A stretch of DNA of 64,000 nt from Lingula anatina (GCF_001039355.2 NW_019774258.1:332537-396536); one strand, 5' to 3'. Shown: positions 1 to 12,639, counted from the first letter of the stretch. A program made the numbers and translations. The notes: generated by a model not told the origin, from the sequence alone.

Positions 1-635
1 AGCCTTTTGAGTGCTTAGTTGTGGTTTACAAGATGTCAATTATACATGTAAATACAAGTTACCTACTGGGAGTTAAATTCAAGTAACAAAGTATGTGCCA
101 TACAAAGTGTTTCTTAAAAAGTGTCGTTTCGCATGACTTAGAACTAGAACTTCTGGTATTCGTTGGCATGGACTCCCTTTGAATTCGAGGAAAGGGCTGG
201 GGTTTGGTGTTTATCCTCTCATAAGTGCATATAAATTGATCACAATTTTTTAGACAAGAACAGAAGGCAAATATATACATTGATATATACGAATACACCC
301 TGGTACTACCATACTACCCCAAATATAATTTCCGCCTTTCGAGTGATTTCACCCAATTGCCGTGATATGCAATAACGAATGGACTTTCCTAAATCAAGAC
401 ACGTGCACTAGATGGTTATATAGGCCTAATTATTTTGTAAAAATAACTGGTTGCCTGTTCTGATTGTATGTGAAGACTACTGCAGTAGTAAACAAGGTTA
501 CAATAAATTTATAAATTTTAAAATACAAGTTAGTACAGGTATTTACTGTCATTTAAGGATTAACGAATTACATGTTAGAATGTTATAAAAGATTCCCCAA
601 GAGCATAAATTCTTTAAAGTCCTTCTTGCTCATTT
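1..635. other. No gene seen
   Basis: AT-rich sequence downstream of the first cysteine-rich gene. I see no exon with credible coding sequence plus splice sites on either strand, and no recognisable mobile element. The 3' UTR of the gene ending at 636 must lie in its right-hand part. Confidence 0.5.
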
Positions 636-986
636 TCAAAACTTTATTTGGCAGTTGTTACAAATGAAGTAAATGCCTGATTCGGTGGGTGGGCATTCGC
701 AGTCGTCCTTTTGGTCGCAGCAGCTGAAGTATTTACGTGGCCCGCACATATTCGGTATGGTTTTGCAGTATTTGTCCTTTGCTGCGTCTAAGGTACCGCA
801 GATTGGCAAGCGTTTGTCTTCCGGGAAGTTTGACGGCTTGCAGCTGCAGGGGGTATCTTCGTGTTTCACGTAGTTACAGCAGAGATAGTCGCCATCTTCT
901 GTCATATCGAACTCGCACTGTGGGAGCTGTTCCGACGCCACCATTGCCGCACAGACGCAGGCAATAACGATCAGGTGGCGGAGCAT
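636..986 (-). CDS. Secreted 14-cysteine protein, copy 1
   Basis: A 116-residue protein starting with a hydrophobic signal peptide (MLRHLIVIACVCAAMVAS, about 18 residues). The mature part is about 98 residues with 14 cysteines in the order C, CC, CxC, C, C, C, CC, CxC, C, C. It shares an acidic MTEDGDY stretch after the first Cys and a C-terminal ESGIY..CNNC block with the copies at 8558-8911 and 22970-23302. Coding sequence is a single exon; the start follows a splice acceptor (TTTGCAG, minus strand, exon from 1002) that all three copies keep, so a 5'-UTR intron is inferred. An even number of cysteines and a signal peptide imply an extracellular disulfide-bonded product. I do not recognise the family; defence peptide, protease inhibitor, venom-like or structural roles are all open. 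Confidence 0.8.
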   Translation of the reverse strand: MLRHLIVIACVCAAMVASEQLPQCEFDMTEDGDYLCCNYVKHEDTPCSCKPSNFPEDKRLPICGTLDAAKDKYCKTIPNMCGPRKYFSCCDQKDDCECPPTESGIYFICNNCQIKF

Positions 987-1620
987 GGTGGAGCGTTTGT
1001 TCCTGCAAATGTTTGGTTTAATACATAATATTGTTGTTTATTTGCTCGTTGTTCTCTCCCGCATAAAAAAATTGACAAATAAATAAAGAAATGAAGTGGC
1101 TTTAACCAAAACATCATTCTAAATAATCTAATCTAACTATATTTAAGAGAATACAACTATATTAGGCAGAATGAAATTTTACTTTAAGGCAAAGGAATTT
1201 TCTTAGTTAAAAATCAAGTGGGTTATGTCATTGGCTACCAGAGCATAATATGCAATGTTTATAACATTGAATATGCATAATTTTTGAAAAAATGTCAAAA
1301 CAAACAAGACTGAACATGGAAAACGATGCAGAAAATGCGTTTAAATATTGTTTTTCTTTTTTTCTTTTTTTAATGAATATAGAAGGTAAGGTTTTACCAC
1401 ATTAGTCATTGTCCGGTGTCAAAACTACGTGTAAATTAAATCTGTGGTATTTCGCAACATTCGTCTGAATCCCATACCTTTCACTTTTGCAAGCTGTGTT
1501 ATAAGTCTGGTTATTTTTTGAAGACAAATCAAAATAGAAATACCATGAGCGCAAAACATTTAACGGACCCCAGTTTCTTAAGACAACTTTGAGAGGACTG
1601 CAGTACACTGAAAATCTTAC

Positions 1621-1660
1621 CTTTTAGCTTCTTGATTCACTTTCGACTAACAGGGCGGAG
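1621..1660 (-). other. 5'-UTR exon end of copy 1 (splice donor)
   Basis: On the minus strand the motif AAGCTAAAAG is followed by gtaagatt (donor at 1620). Equivalent exon ends with donors occur before copy 2 (9495) and copy 3 (23780), so this is the 3' end of the non-coding first exon, or one of them, spliced to the acceptor at 1003. Its upstream limit is not defined. Confidence 0.5.
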
Positions 1661-2969
1661 GCCCTTTGACTTGTAGCTGTCCTTGTAGCAGTATAGCAAT
1701 ATAGTAGTACAGAAATATCTTTAACTTCTGTCCGGTGGCGATGTGACCGCCAATATATAGGTGTAGCCGGTGTCCAGGTCAGGTCAGATGAAATAAGAAT
1801 ATTCATATTTTGGCCCAGGAAGTGGCACATAGGTAGTTTACGGACGCCTCTTAGTCGCTATTGACTGTGACTACACTAGCCCATCATTATCTGAAACAGA
1901 ATAAATGAATTCAAATGTCAAGAATTTGACGTGAATTTATGTATTCTTCATTCTGTGACATTATTAAAAGAATGAAGGGGAATTTCAGATATTTGTAAAG
2001 GTAATTGTCTTTTAACCCTTCTCGTTTTATTCTCCTATTTTGTTTTATTTTTGTTTTATAGTAAATATATTTTGTAAAATGTTTCACACGCAGTTATTGA
2101 GGGAAATATTTCTCCGTAAAAATAATCAATTCTGCTTAAAAAAAAAAGAACAGATGTTGGCTCAAGCCCAGGGGAGAAATGTCTATCACTTTTTCTGGCT
2201 AAATGAGGACAAGATAACGTACTCTCTGATGAAAGTTGTTCTAAAATAGTGAACAAAATTAAAATAACAGACAACTAGCGCACCCACTGGCCAGAGAGTA
2301 AGACAACCCGTGTCGGAGACAGCAGAACTTTCGTAACGTGTTTATAAACAGTGTAATACGTGTTTCGAAATTAAAAAGACGAATTGGTAAGATAATCACA
2401 TTCCCCAAACTTTTTGCTGTTCACGAGAAACATTCTTCATAAGTTTAATACACGTCCAGTTGAGTTGAATTTTAACGCTGTGTGAAAAAATATAAGATAT
2501 TACATATCACACCTCCTATGACGTCAACCATTAATAAGGCTAGAATTTACTACGTAGTTCGAACTGAAAGCATTTCAAAGCGAGCTTTAGCTATTTGTCG
2601 TGTTACCTCGGCACTGTATAATTTCTATTCAACTGTCTTGCTGCGGTATATTCATAATAATTTTTATGTATTTAAATCAACCGCAATTTATTGCAGAATG
2701 CCGAGTTTCGTCGTCATGATATCATAGTTATTATTTCCATGTATAATTTATTACGCACCAGTGAAATAAAGTGTATAAAGTATTTGTTTTTTGTTCAGCG
2801 AAGATTCAATTGATAACAATTTTCCTGAAAATATGATTTATCATTCAAAATTCCATTAGCTCTGAGATTTGCCAAATGTAAAAAAAGTTGTAATTAACAA
2901 TGGAAATAATTAACAATAGCCACTATAAATGAAACGACTCTCCTACCTTTAACTGCCATTTTTCCGGTG

Positions 2970-2999
2970 TGTGTGTGTGTGTGGAGGGGGGGGGGGGTA
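2970..2999. repeat. (GT)n followed by poly-G
   Basis: A short GT run passes into a run of about 12 G residues. Simple sequence within the upstream region of cysteine-rich copy 1; no function inferred. Confidence 0.8.
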
Positions 3000-3323
3000 C
3001 TCTACCAGAAGTGCTAGCTGTTATTTAATAATTGGACGAAGGTCTTAGTTTTGCAATGTTAGAAACTGCTAGAATGGCATCTGGTAAAGAGAAGCGGTGT
3101 GAGGGAGAAAGTTTGTTACGGGCTTTTCAATTTCTAAGAAGGTGTCTGCTTAAAATCAAATTAAAAAGTTAGAGATAAATTATTTATAGCGTTTTATTTT
3201 CTTTCACCCTTTTGATACATGGAACTCTACCTTACGTCGGTACCTTGTAAAAGCTTTCTGCTGACGTCGGAAGACGCCTTCTTCTTCATTTATTCCATTT
3301 GACATCTTGTTTACGCCCAATCA

Positions 3324-3345
3324 CCATATCTATGGCGATTTTATA
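3324..3345 (-). promoter_or_regulatory. Conserved TATA promoter of cysteine-rich copy 1
   Basis: On the minus strand TATAAAAT (3345-3338) is followed a few bases later by the palindrome CCATAGATATGG. The same arrangement (TATAAAATC[AG]CCATA) lies upstream of copies 2 and 3 in the same orientation, embedded in otherwise diverged DNA. Transcription would start about 30 bp downstream, near 3310. The spacing and conservation point to a core promoter; the start site itself is inferred. Confidence 0.55.
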
Positions 3346-3848
3346 CAGGTCATCAAGTCTGGCCTTTTTAAACTTTCATGAACATGCTTTGTAGTAGGGG
3401 GAAAGACGCCAACACATTCCGTTAACTAGTATAACCAGTATAACTACATTTAATATATCCAGTTTAACCATGTCATTTACGCCTTATCTCGGCGTTTAAA
3501 CTTCATTGGCGCATGTCACACGTTTCCTTGGACTAGAGTTAAGAATTTCACTTTTCTTGGTTGATGTTTAAAAGGGAAGTTTTTATCATAATAGTCAAGA
3601 GAAGGTATAATTAACGATCTTAAAAATCGTTCCATGCTTCTGGTCAACAACAAGTGTTGATAAATGTCTTTGATTCATTGTAGAATTACTGTATGATTCT
3701 TATTGAATGTTTTACACTTTGACAACTTTCAATGTATGCACATGGAGAGATAAATTAAATAAAGTTACCTTCCCCTTCTCCCAGTCTGATGTCTTCTCTT
3801 TTCATCCAAACTGTGTTTTTTCTGTCTTATCTCTCTCTCAAACACAAT

Positions 3849-3849
<1 letters not shown>

Positions 3850-3880
<31 letters not shown>

Positions 3881-3890
3881 CACACACACG
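3850..3890. repeat. (CA)n microsatellite
   Basis: About 40 bp of CA dinucleotides with a few interruptions. The translated stretch around it (3707-4171) is a repeat artefact rather than a gene. Confidence 0.9.
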
Positions 3891-4199
3891 CGTACATTCT
3901 TTCTCTCACTTCTGTTTATGTAACAACCATCTGCTCAAATACCCCATACCTGCTGTCATGTCTGAATTTATCAGTTTCGTGTCAAAGCCATGCCACAAAC
4001 CGAAGGATGAAAACAACTTTGAATATTTATTTGAAAATACTCATTTCACATAAAATATCATTTGTCAAGCCAGGTGAGGGAGAACATACAAACAATGTCA
4101 GGAAATATGTTTTATTCATTGTTATTTGTGGTTTGGTGAAGGCTTCCGATTGCTGTTTTCTTGCATTTTAATAAAAGGAAAGGACCACAGTAAATCATT

Positions 4200-7100
4200 A
4201 TAATATCACTCGAAAACAACATGGGAAAACGACGGAAGAGAATATTGGAATGCAGCATAGAATGCAATCTTCGTTATGTATTTATTTTATTTGAATGATC
4301 ATATTATTATTTATCTTCTGTCGCTGTTCTGTTATTCAGTGTAAGTGTTAAGCCGCCGTTGACTCAGCTTGTGACTGGTATGGTACTATTTCGTTAAAAG
4401 ACATACATGTAGGAACACACCAGCGGACGCAAGCAGTGTCTTAACTGGGCGTTTCTATCAAGGGATGATGACATTAATATTGTATTCATTTCCCTCCCAT
4501 GCTAGCCATGGTAGCATCCTCAGCGGACTGTGACGTCTGTTTATCAAAATATGAAAATATATTAGATTTAATAATTCGTTTACATTTTCTTTGCGTCATC
4601 ACATATGTTAACACGGAAAAAAATAAGACGAATTACCAATTCTTGAATGTAGATTATTTGGGAAATTGTAATGACGATCTGTTCTCATAGACGCCCTTTC
4701 CCTCTCCTTATCCCATTCGTATCAATCATTAGATTGTTTAAGGGATTTTACTATTTTTATTTAAACAGTCTAAATACTAATCAATCAATCTATACACTAT
4801 TTTTGTCATTGTTGTATTAAATTAATATCGTTTGATGATGGAGATATAACAACCAATAGGGCATATCTTTACTTTTATTGCAGTTTACTTGTATGAGTCC
4901 CATTTTTCACCATCTCAACACCCATGTTGTCAAATATATGTAATGCAACATATGACAAATACCTAATCTCGCGATGTAAGGTATTGAATTTGGAAGTTTA
5001 ATGTTTCAATACCATAATATTTGATGTACACGTATGCCCTCCTGGGTTGAAGTAACTAACTTTTTATGTACTCTCAACAAGGGTCAGGTGAGTGGTGGCG
5101 GCAACTCTGTGCAAAGATTCTCGCTGGACGGTACAAAAATATGCACTGAATTAACCAGGGATATATCTTTGACTATCTGGTCCAAAATTCTGCCTGTGGC
5201 CCTCGTAGAGGGTGCCCTTTATACTGCATAATTGGTGGACTCTAGCATTGTCCTCCTTTAACTAAAGTCTATGGGCACTTTAAGCTGACCTTTCTCCTCG
5301 AAACAGCACCTTGTGAACTTATAATAAGTGGCACAATTTTAATGACCTGATTTATTCAAAATTAATCATATTGGCTAGTTTGGGTTTTCTGAGTTAATAA
5401 GGTCACATTTATTAAGGTCGGAATGCCAGCTGAAGAGAGAGCGGGTCACAGACAAACGTGTCACCCCGCTTGTCATGCTTACCTGTTGCTCTTGCTTATT
5501 TTCATAAATCAGCATGATGATTTGATCTAGGTGTTGAAATTATTCCAAGAGATTGGTAAAATTTACTTTTGACTCTGTTGTTTCAGAATAAGCTCAAGTG
5601 GGATAACATGAAAGTAGAATCAATTGGTAGATGAATAAGAGAGGAATGTCGACCCCTTTTTTTTCTCCCTTGTGTCTTAACCACGTGGGAAAAAAATAAT
5701 TTAAGGCATTTAAAATTACGGCAAAATTATCCAAATATTGCCATTTTTTCCAAAAATGTCTTCGCAGTGGTAAAAGAATTTTCAGTAAATAAATTCGAAA
5801 AAAAATATTGCCATTTTTTCCAAAAATGTCTTCGCAGTGGTAAAAGGATTTTCAGTAAATAAATTCGAAAAAAAATAAGTAGATTTAGATGAAAATTTTA
5901 TTTTTTGATAATATTTACCAGTGTTTTATGCTGCGAAATTTCCAAGGAAAAGTATTAAAAATTTAGCCAATAAGCCCCCCCACCCCATCGTGTCATCTTC
6001 TCATATTTTACCACTGATCCACAGTATCATAAATCTTTTTAAAGAGGCGGGATGTTCCCAAGGATAAATTCCATATGCCTTCGTTATTTATTCCTCCTAT
6101 ATTGCAACAAAGTTGAACTAGAGCGTAAATATTTGTATTAATTGCAATATTTCCTTGTTGTCAACTGCAAATTCGCAAGGGGTGGGGGTGTTTATGACCT
6201 TGGAGCAAATATCTGCAGCGTCATACAAGATGTGCTGAATGAATTGAAAAAAAGACCTTTTGTGTCTAGTTCGAGCGTTTAATCCAATGACAGAGAACAT
6301 TTCGGAATTGCGCCATTTTATGATTATTAGATGACTGGAGAAAAACCAGTAACGGATTTATCACAAAGCAATTCATTTCTCACAAGACATTTTTAGAGTA
6401 GAATGTAGAATGACTTCATATTAAGGCGAAGTTTCTTGACTTGGAGGCTAGTAATGGTTGATGCAGAATTCTACATATTAATACTGCTTTTTTGTCTATG
6501 CTGTTGGATAGTTTATTAAAGATGGAAACCATGAGTCCTGGATTTAAAGGAATACCCCCTTAAGATACATAAAAACGAAATACCATTTCACCAATGTTGC
6601 GTTTAACAGCCAAATGTAGTAGTTGTGCAGCACATGATGTTCGTAAAAATGTGACACTGCTCATCCATCAGTTGCGAACAACCCCTAAACCAACAAATTA
6701 GGCTCACAAAAAAAAAAAAGTTTAAAGTCCAAATGATGGTCGGTGCTTTTCAGTTGAAGATACATTCACACTAGTTTTATTGAATGAAGTAAAGCCTGTA
6801 TTGGTCTGAAGCAAAAGTCTATAAAATAGGCGCAGTATTTCATACAATTTGACTACTTCTGATTTATCTTGAGTCAAATATAAATCAGTAGTAATCAGTG
6901 GTTTTTGGTTAGACCATCTCCCGGTAAGTTGCGGTTATAACGGTATCCAGACACTAAAAATATAGAAAGCGTTTACGGTTATCGTAGAAGGGAAATGAAA
7001 AAAAAATCATGCACAGATCAGTATATCACTGTACAGTACATCAATTACCTTTTCCCCATTAATTTACTAAAAAACTGATAAGGATTACAAAACATGGAGA

Positions 7101-8289
7101 CGTCTGTGAGTTAGCTTCCCCCCCCCCCCATTTTGTTTTAGGTTTGAAGCCTATTATGAATGAAGCAAAATTAAAAAGACAGTCATTCTTTTTGTCCGTA
7201 ATAGTAAACGAAATAAGTTACAAAGGCGCAAAACTACCACATACTTTAGGGTCCATATTCTTGACGTGCATGCTTGAATAGAAAGAATGCATCACACATA
7301 AAGCACCCATGCGGTAGCTGTAGTATCTAATGCAGAGTTAACTCGCGGATAACAGCAAAATAAACCTTTTGGTGACATTTACCTGCAGACTAGGACGATA
7401 ATAAAGACTACAAGACTTAATCAAAACTAGACTGTTAATTAGACACTGGACATTCTATTAAAGAGACAGAAATGTCTAACACAGGTAATAAACTTGACGC
7501 GTCTCAGTATTTCTGACAGTGGGCTGAGTTTGAAACAACTTCTCTGCCAACATGAAATTAAAGAAATAAAAACAAAAGAAAAGAGAACGAAATATAATAG
7601 TACAACGCAACACACACTTCAAAGTACACTCATATAATTTTTATTATTTATAAAAATACAGTGATGTATCATTTGGATCCTAATCGATTGATTTGTTATA
7701 TTTACAACGGCACTTTAGCCATTCTTAAGTAATAGGGCCTATCGTCATACTGTATTTTGAACATGTTTTTGTAATGATTTTCAAAAGTAAATGTAGGGCC
7801 ATTGAAAAGTGTCCTGTAGAACCCCAAAGTGATTTATGAATTCCTATAGCGTATTACAATACTTCTAAATTATCACAATTTAGTTTTTGGTGGGTGCACA
7901 ACCTTCAGTGGAAGTCTGCCTTTCATATTCAGGATGACGTTTTCTGATTTAGGCCAAGTTGTTCTGTGTAGACACATGTACCATAACGTCGAGTATAGAA
8001 GGAAGAGTCAAAAACTTGTCAGCTGGAAGACGCTGAGTGTCCATTTTTAAAGCGACTCCTTCAGATGTAAAAATTGAACTTGGTGCCGTTACCTTAGTGC
8101 GTTAGACAGCTTTTGATAGAATAATGCCTTTAATTTTTCAGTTTGCATATATATATATATGCCTTTATGGTTATGGCGTTCAAGACCAGGCGAGTAGTTC
8201 AAAGTTCCTTCGTTCACGTGTGCGAATATTTATCAATACTTTAACATTACGAAATAGTATTTACATATATACATATATATATGTACTGC
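4200..8289. other. Intergenic, no gene seen
   Basis: About 4 kb of AT-rich DNA between the first two cysteine-rich repeat units. I find only simple sequence, a 70-bp tandem duplication (5735-5874), and homopolymers such as poly-C near 7120. The open frames present are short, lack family resemblance and have no splice-site support. Confidence 0.5.
5735..5874. repeat. 70-bp tandem duplication (two copies)
   Basis: Two adjacent copies of a 70-bp unit starting ATATTGCCATTTTTTCC occupy 5735-5804 and 5805-5874 and differ by one base (AAAGAATT versus AAAGGATT). Near identity indicates a very recent duplication or an assembly artefact. Confidence 0.9.
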
Positions 8290-8557
8290 ATCACTAAGTT
8301 AAGTTTTTTATCGCAACCTATCTGTTCGGCAGCACATACACAGTACTAACGAGAAATAAACTGTTTCTAAACCGGGCTTAATCTTACACTTGCATCATGC
8401 CAATATACATTTAACATTTAATAAATTACTGTTCAGTATTTGGTATAAAAAGAAAGACATAAACCTACTTCAGATATGAGCGTTACAGCGTTTCTAATTT
8501 TACCCATGATTTTTTTCTAGGCTGTTCATTTCCATTTTTTTTCCTTTTTCTATATTT

Positions 8558-8911
8558 CTATAATACTTGCACGCAATTATTACACAAGTAGTAAATGCCT
8601 GATTCGTTAGGCGGACATTCGCAGTCGCCGACCTTGTCGCAGCAGCTATATTGTTTGTTTATACCGCACATGTCTTTTTTAATTTCACAGTATCTACTTT
8701 GGTCTGCATCCTGAGTACCACAGCGTGGTATGACCTTGTCCTCGGGGTATCCGGGGGGCTTGCAGCTACACGGAGTACCGGACTCATCTACGGTGTAATT
8801 ACAGCATAGATAGTCACCGTCTTCCGTCATCTGGAACTCACACAGTGGAAGATTCAGGGACGCCGAGAACGCGGCGCACACGCAGGCAAGACCGATGATG
8901 AATCGAAGCAT
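8558..8911 (-). CDS. Secreted 14-cysteine protein, copy 2
   Basis: A 117-residue paralogue of the 636-986 protein: a signal peptide of about 17 residues (MLRFIIGLACVCAAFSA), then 14 cysteines in the same order and nearly the same spacing. Shared landmarks are MTEDGDYLCCNY, PCSCKP, a YPEDK segment, YSCCD, DCECPP and the C-terminal ESGIYYLCNNC. The start codon follows a conserved splice acceptor (exon from 8922), and a conserved donor lies upstream at 9495. Copies 1 and 2 are the closest pair in the coding region. No domain family recognised; an extracellular disulfide-rich product is inferred. Confidence 0.82.
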   Translation of the reverse strand: MLRFIIGLACVCAAFSASLNLPLCEFQMTEDGDYLCCNYTVDESGTPCSCKPPGYPEDKVIPRCGTQDADQSRYCEIKKDMCGINKQYSCCDKVGDCECPPNESGIYYLCNNCVQVL

Positions 8912-9494
8912 GGTGCTTGTTTCTGCAAATTTTAACGCAATGTATACAATATGCTACAGTATATACTGTATATGATGCAGTATATTTCATTCTCTGCATT
9001 GGAAAAGACGCATGAAATAAACCAAATGATTTTAGACAGGACTTAATGCTTTTTGTTGATATGCTAATGTGGTTCTCTTGCCTATTTAATGATAACGCAC
9101 ATTTTTCACAAACATATCACTTGAATTTGACATGTTTACAACATGTAAACGACAAGCCTCGTAAATAAAGTACTGACACCGTGGAAAAGTTGAAGTAAAC
9201 AAAAGGCAATATGGAAAGCACATCGAATCCCGTTTTAGTGGAATATTTTGCAATAATTACGCTGTTCTTCCTTTTTGCTAAAACTTATATACAGATTTAT
9301 TGCAAGTTATGCATCAGCATTTACTTGAAAAATGTGACCTTTTACAGATATAAATGTACAATAAACTGACATTTCTAATGAAATACCATTATTTTACTAA
9401 ATATAGCAAAGTGGAGAAACCCTCAAATGTGCGCAATACATAAACAGAAAAATTTTAAACCAAACCAATATGAAATCGTGTAATTAACTCTTAC

Positions 9495-9560
9495 CTTTTG
9501 GCTTCTTGCTTTCCTTCTCACGTATTAGGTGCCTTTCAGCTTTTTCTTGATTTGCAGTAG
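9495..9560 (-). other. 5'-UTR exon of copy 2
   Basis: The minus-strand sequence ending CAAGAAGCCAAAAG|gtaag (exon end 9495) matches the equivalent region of copy 3 over about 65 bp, including CTAATACGTGA and AGAAAGGCA. A stop codon in the frame that is open in copy 3 shows the conservation is not of a shared protein, so I treat it as untranslated. Confidence 0.5.
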
Positions 9561-10288
9561 TCGAGCAATGTCTTCAGTTTCTGTTAGCAGTCAGTTTTTG
9601 CACCAATATTTATACCTGGACATCAGGTTAATTAAGGACAATTTGATGCGTTCGACACACCGGAAGCTGCACGCTGTCACTCGGGGGCTCGCCACGGTCG
9701 CCATTAGCTGTCACCACACTCTCTTCTCAAATGACAAGAATGCGACATGGATTTATGTAGGTTTTACCCCACACTGTCTGAATTGGAGGAATGAGAATGG
9801 GGGGATTGCAGCTTTAAATTTTGAAATGGTTTCTTTATGTTTATGGTATTGCTTGTTTTATTTCAAGCTTTATTGCACCACAGACTTTTTAATTTTTTTT
9901 TTTAATTTTTCGTTTCACTTTTAAAAGGTTTTTGAGGGAGAGTTTAGATACAGAAATAAAGAAGGACTTTTTTCTCTTCTAGATCATAAGTTAATGGTAA
10001 TAATAATAATCCTGTGAAGATAGATAGTTGAAAAGCGTCTGTAAGTTACACACCCCCTCTGACGTCACACATCATCCCTAGAATTTACTACGTAGTTTAG
10101 ATTGAAAACTTTTGAAAAGAAATTTTTGCTAATTGACAGATCTCACTGGTAATAACTTAGTCTCTTTCTACAATCTTATTGTGGTTAACTCGAAAAAATG
10201 TTTGTAATTCGACCGCAATTGACTCCTTTCTTTATCATTTCTGTGCATAAATTTTATTCGCTTTCGGGTACTTGTTTGTGCTCAATTA

Positions 10289-10310
10289 CCATATATATGG
10301 TGATTTTATA
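10289..10310 (-). promoter_or_regulatory. Conserved TATA promoter of cysteine-rich copy 2
   Basis: Minus-strand TATAAAAT (10310-10303) followed by the palindrome CCATATATATGG (10300-10289). The block GTATAAAATCACC with flanking TTAGTGTTTC is the same in copy 3 at 24023-24044. An ATTGAGCA motif after the palindrome is also retained among copies near the expected start site. Confidence 0.6.
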
Positions 10311-10560
10311 CGAAACACTAAGTGTGACTTCTTTAAATTCTTGTGTACTCGAAGGTATTTAGATGATTTAAGCGTGCAATTAGAAAATATTTCCATGTAT
10401 TAATTGTTGTATTGTAGACGGTGCGCATTTGGCTTCACTGCGACTTGAGAGTTCGGATTTCTAAATTATAATAAAATATTTCATTTTTGCAAGGAGGGCG
10501 ATACTTTAAAAAGTGTGTATTTGAAAAGAACGTTGGTTATAATCATAACAATGCATTGTA

Positions 10561-11945
10561 CACACACTGGACAAAAGAAGTGTCACCCCTACTGAACCAA
10601 TACTATGGGGGAGATAAATGACTGTGGAATGATATGCTCCTGGTATCATTTTATTAGCATCAAATTTCACAAAAAATCACAAAATGAGAACAAAATATAC
10701 ATTCTACCAAAATATGTAGTTTCAAGTCCAAAATTAGTACTTAGTGGCATAGCCACGTGACCTAATAATAGGTGCCAGTCTACGAAGCATGGATTCATTT
10801 AATTGTCTGATGCGTTCAGGGCTTATGCTGGCCCAAGCATGAAACACTGAATATAACAGAGTTTCTCTGCTGGTTAGACGGGCATTTGTAAAAAGTTTTG
10901 ACATATAATTCCACACATTTTCTATTATGTTTGTATCCGGACTCTGGGCAGGCCACATCACCCTGCGAATGTCCTGTTGGTCAAACCAATCATCAACTGC
11001 TCTGGGCCTGTGACAAGGAGCATTGTCATCCTGGTGAACAGATGGATAATTCCTTTCACCAAACATATTAATAATAGATGGTAGCAAGCCTGACTCCAAA
11101 ACATCGATATATTTCTAGTGATTCATGTTTCCATTAACCACTATCAATTCGCCCAAGCCATGGATGCTGATGCAGTCCCACACCATGATGAATATGCTGC
11201 TCCGGGTTCGAAAATTTAGTGCATGTGGTTCAAATGCTTTACCAGCAGTTTGCCAGCATAGTACCCGTCTGTCATCAGAGGTCAGACCAAAGCAACACTC
11301 ATCAGAAAAAATATATAGGACCAATTGTCATAAACTGTCCAGTTCCAGATCCTGTTGACCCTAGTTTACTGTATGTTGCCTGTTTTGTAACGATATAAGA
11401 GGTTTCAGTCTTGATACCCTGCTGTACACTCTCTGAGCATGTAACCGACGCCTAGCAATTTTCACAGACACATTCTTATGTGTGAAATTGTTCCACTGTG
11501 TTGTCAACTGACAAGCAGTGTCGAACTTTGACAACCTGGACATCAAAATCAGTCGTCGGTCTTCACGGCCAGTATTTTTTCTTGGACGACCCATCAGAGG
11601 CAATTTGTCTCTTGATCCAGTGTTTCTATACCGAGACCAGACCCTCTGACGGTTCTGACTGAACAATTCAATTGTATCGATATTCTGACATTGCTTATAT
11701 TCCGCCTCTTCAGGTTAATAACTTGCACCTATAACCGTTAGATAATTACCTGTATCTTGCCATACTGGAGGAAGACAGGAATAACATTTGCTGTACATGT
11801 ACAAGACCAACAATACAATTCCATGGTATAGCGGTTTTATACTCATTAGTCACATTATAAGTAGACCAGGCATTATAAGTACCCAAGATTTGCCTACTTT
11901 CATTACTCTGAGTTAGGGGGTGACACTTCTTTTGTCCAGTGTGTG
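10561..11945 (-). mobile_element. Tc1/mariner-type DNA transposon, degenerate
   Basis: A 1385-bp element with near-perfect terminal inverted repeats beginning CACACACTGGACAAAAGAAG, of about 28 bp, flanked by the TA target duplication expected of Tc1/mariner (10559-10560 and 11946-11947). It carries a broken minus-strand transposase. It lies inside segmental unit B and is absent from A and C, so it inserted after those duplications. Confidence 0.93.
10734..11690 (-). pseudogene. Tc1-type transposase, inactivated
   Basis: Three minus-strand pieces read in order: a helix-turn-helix DNA-binding part with a GRPRK AT-hook-like motif (11361-11666), the first catalytic Asp in FSDECCFGL (11115-11324), and the rest of the DDE domain with the second Asp in QDDNAPCH and the Glu in SPDTNIIENVWN (10734-11099). 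The last two pieces are separated by a single in-frame TAG at about 11112-11118 and the first two by a frameshift and stops near 11340. The catalytic triad remains, but the reading frame is broken, so this copy should be non-autonomous. Confidence 0.9.
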
Positions 11946-12639
11946 TATACGTTAATTAGATAAACTATTCCCATGTCTAAATTAATGCATTGTAGCTGAA
12001 AGAAAGTTTATTTACCCCGCATGTGGCTTTTAGAGTTTTAATTTAATTTTCAACTTTTGGAAGATAATATAGTTTTGCGTATAACAACTGCCATGCACTT
12101 TAATTTAAAAATCTAAAAAGCCCTCCCTGGCTTCCGATCTTTGCCAATTATCTTAATTAAACGCACCCAGACATAACAGCATTACCCTGTAATATTTCAT
12201 CAATCATGGCACATTTTAACCGTTCCCTATTTACCGATCCTGCTTTCATTAAACATCTTTCGGTTTTCTTCAACTTTCAAAAATAAACTTATTTATTGTC
12301 CTACAGTACCTAACAAACACATACAGGTGCACGTCCATCCTTGTTTCACTTCTGAATAAGTAGCGATGATTTACTAAATTTACTCGTGTTGTCCTGTTAT
12401 GAATCTGTTTCCATGGTATAAGCCGGACGAAAACCACTTTTGTTATTTTGAAATAGTTACGTTTACACTTAAAATAACATTCATCAATTCAGATAAAGAA
12501 GAGAAGACAAACAATACCTGTTAATATGTTTTATTCAGTGTCATTTGTGGTTTACTACACCGTTCCAAGTGTTATTTTTATACATGTTTATGAAGGAAAC
12601 AGATAAATATTTATAAAACTCGTCCCTTCACACCATGAT

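Larger units (their letters stand above)
560..4170. repeat. Segmental repeat unit A (cysteine-rich copy 1)
   Basis: This stretch is collinear with unit B (about 8290-12600): coding exon, 5'-UTR intron, a TGACGTCA element followed by a conserved TACTACGTAGTT block (near 2518 and 10058), the TATA block, and a tail near 4105/12530. Boundaries are approximate because flanks are heavily diverged. It explains the gene family as tandem segmental duplication including regulatory DNA. Confidence 0.6.
8290..12600. repeat. Segmental repeat unit B (cysteine-rich copy 2)
   Basis: Collinear with unit A and, from about 8290, with unit C. Unit C resembles unit B more closely downstream of the coding region (for example the shared CTGTTCAG motif near 8433 and 22898). 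It has been lengthened by insertion of the Tc1-like element at 10561-11945. Limits are approximate. Confidence 0.6.

Noticed and set aside
3707-4171. 154-codon plus-strand frame
   Set aside because: Built around a (CA)n microsatellite, with no domain or splice evidence, in the upstream region of a minus-strand gene.
9529-9924. 131-codon plus-strand frame
   Set aside because: Runs antisense across the conserved 5'-UTR exon of cysteine-rich copy 2; not conserved as a frame in copies 1 and 3.
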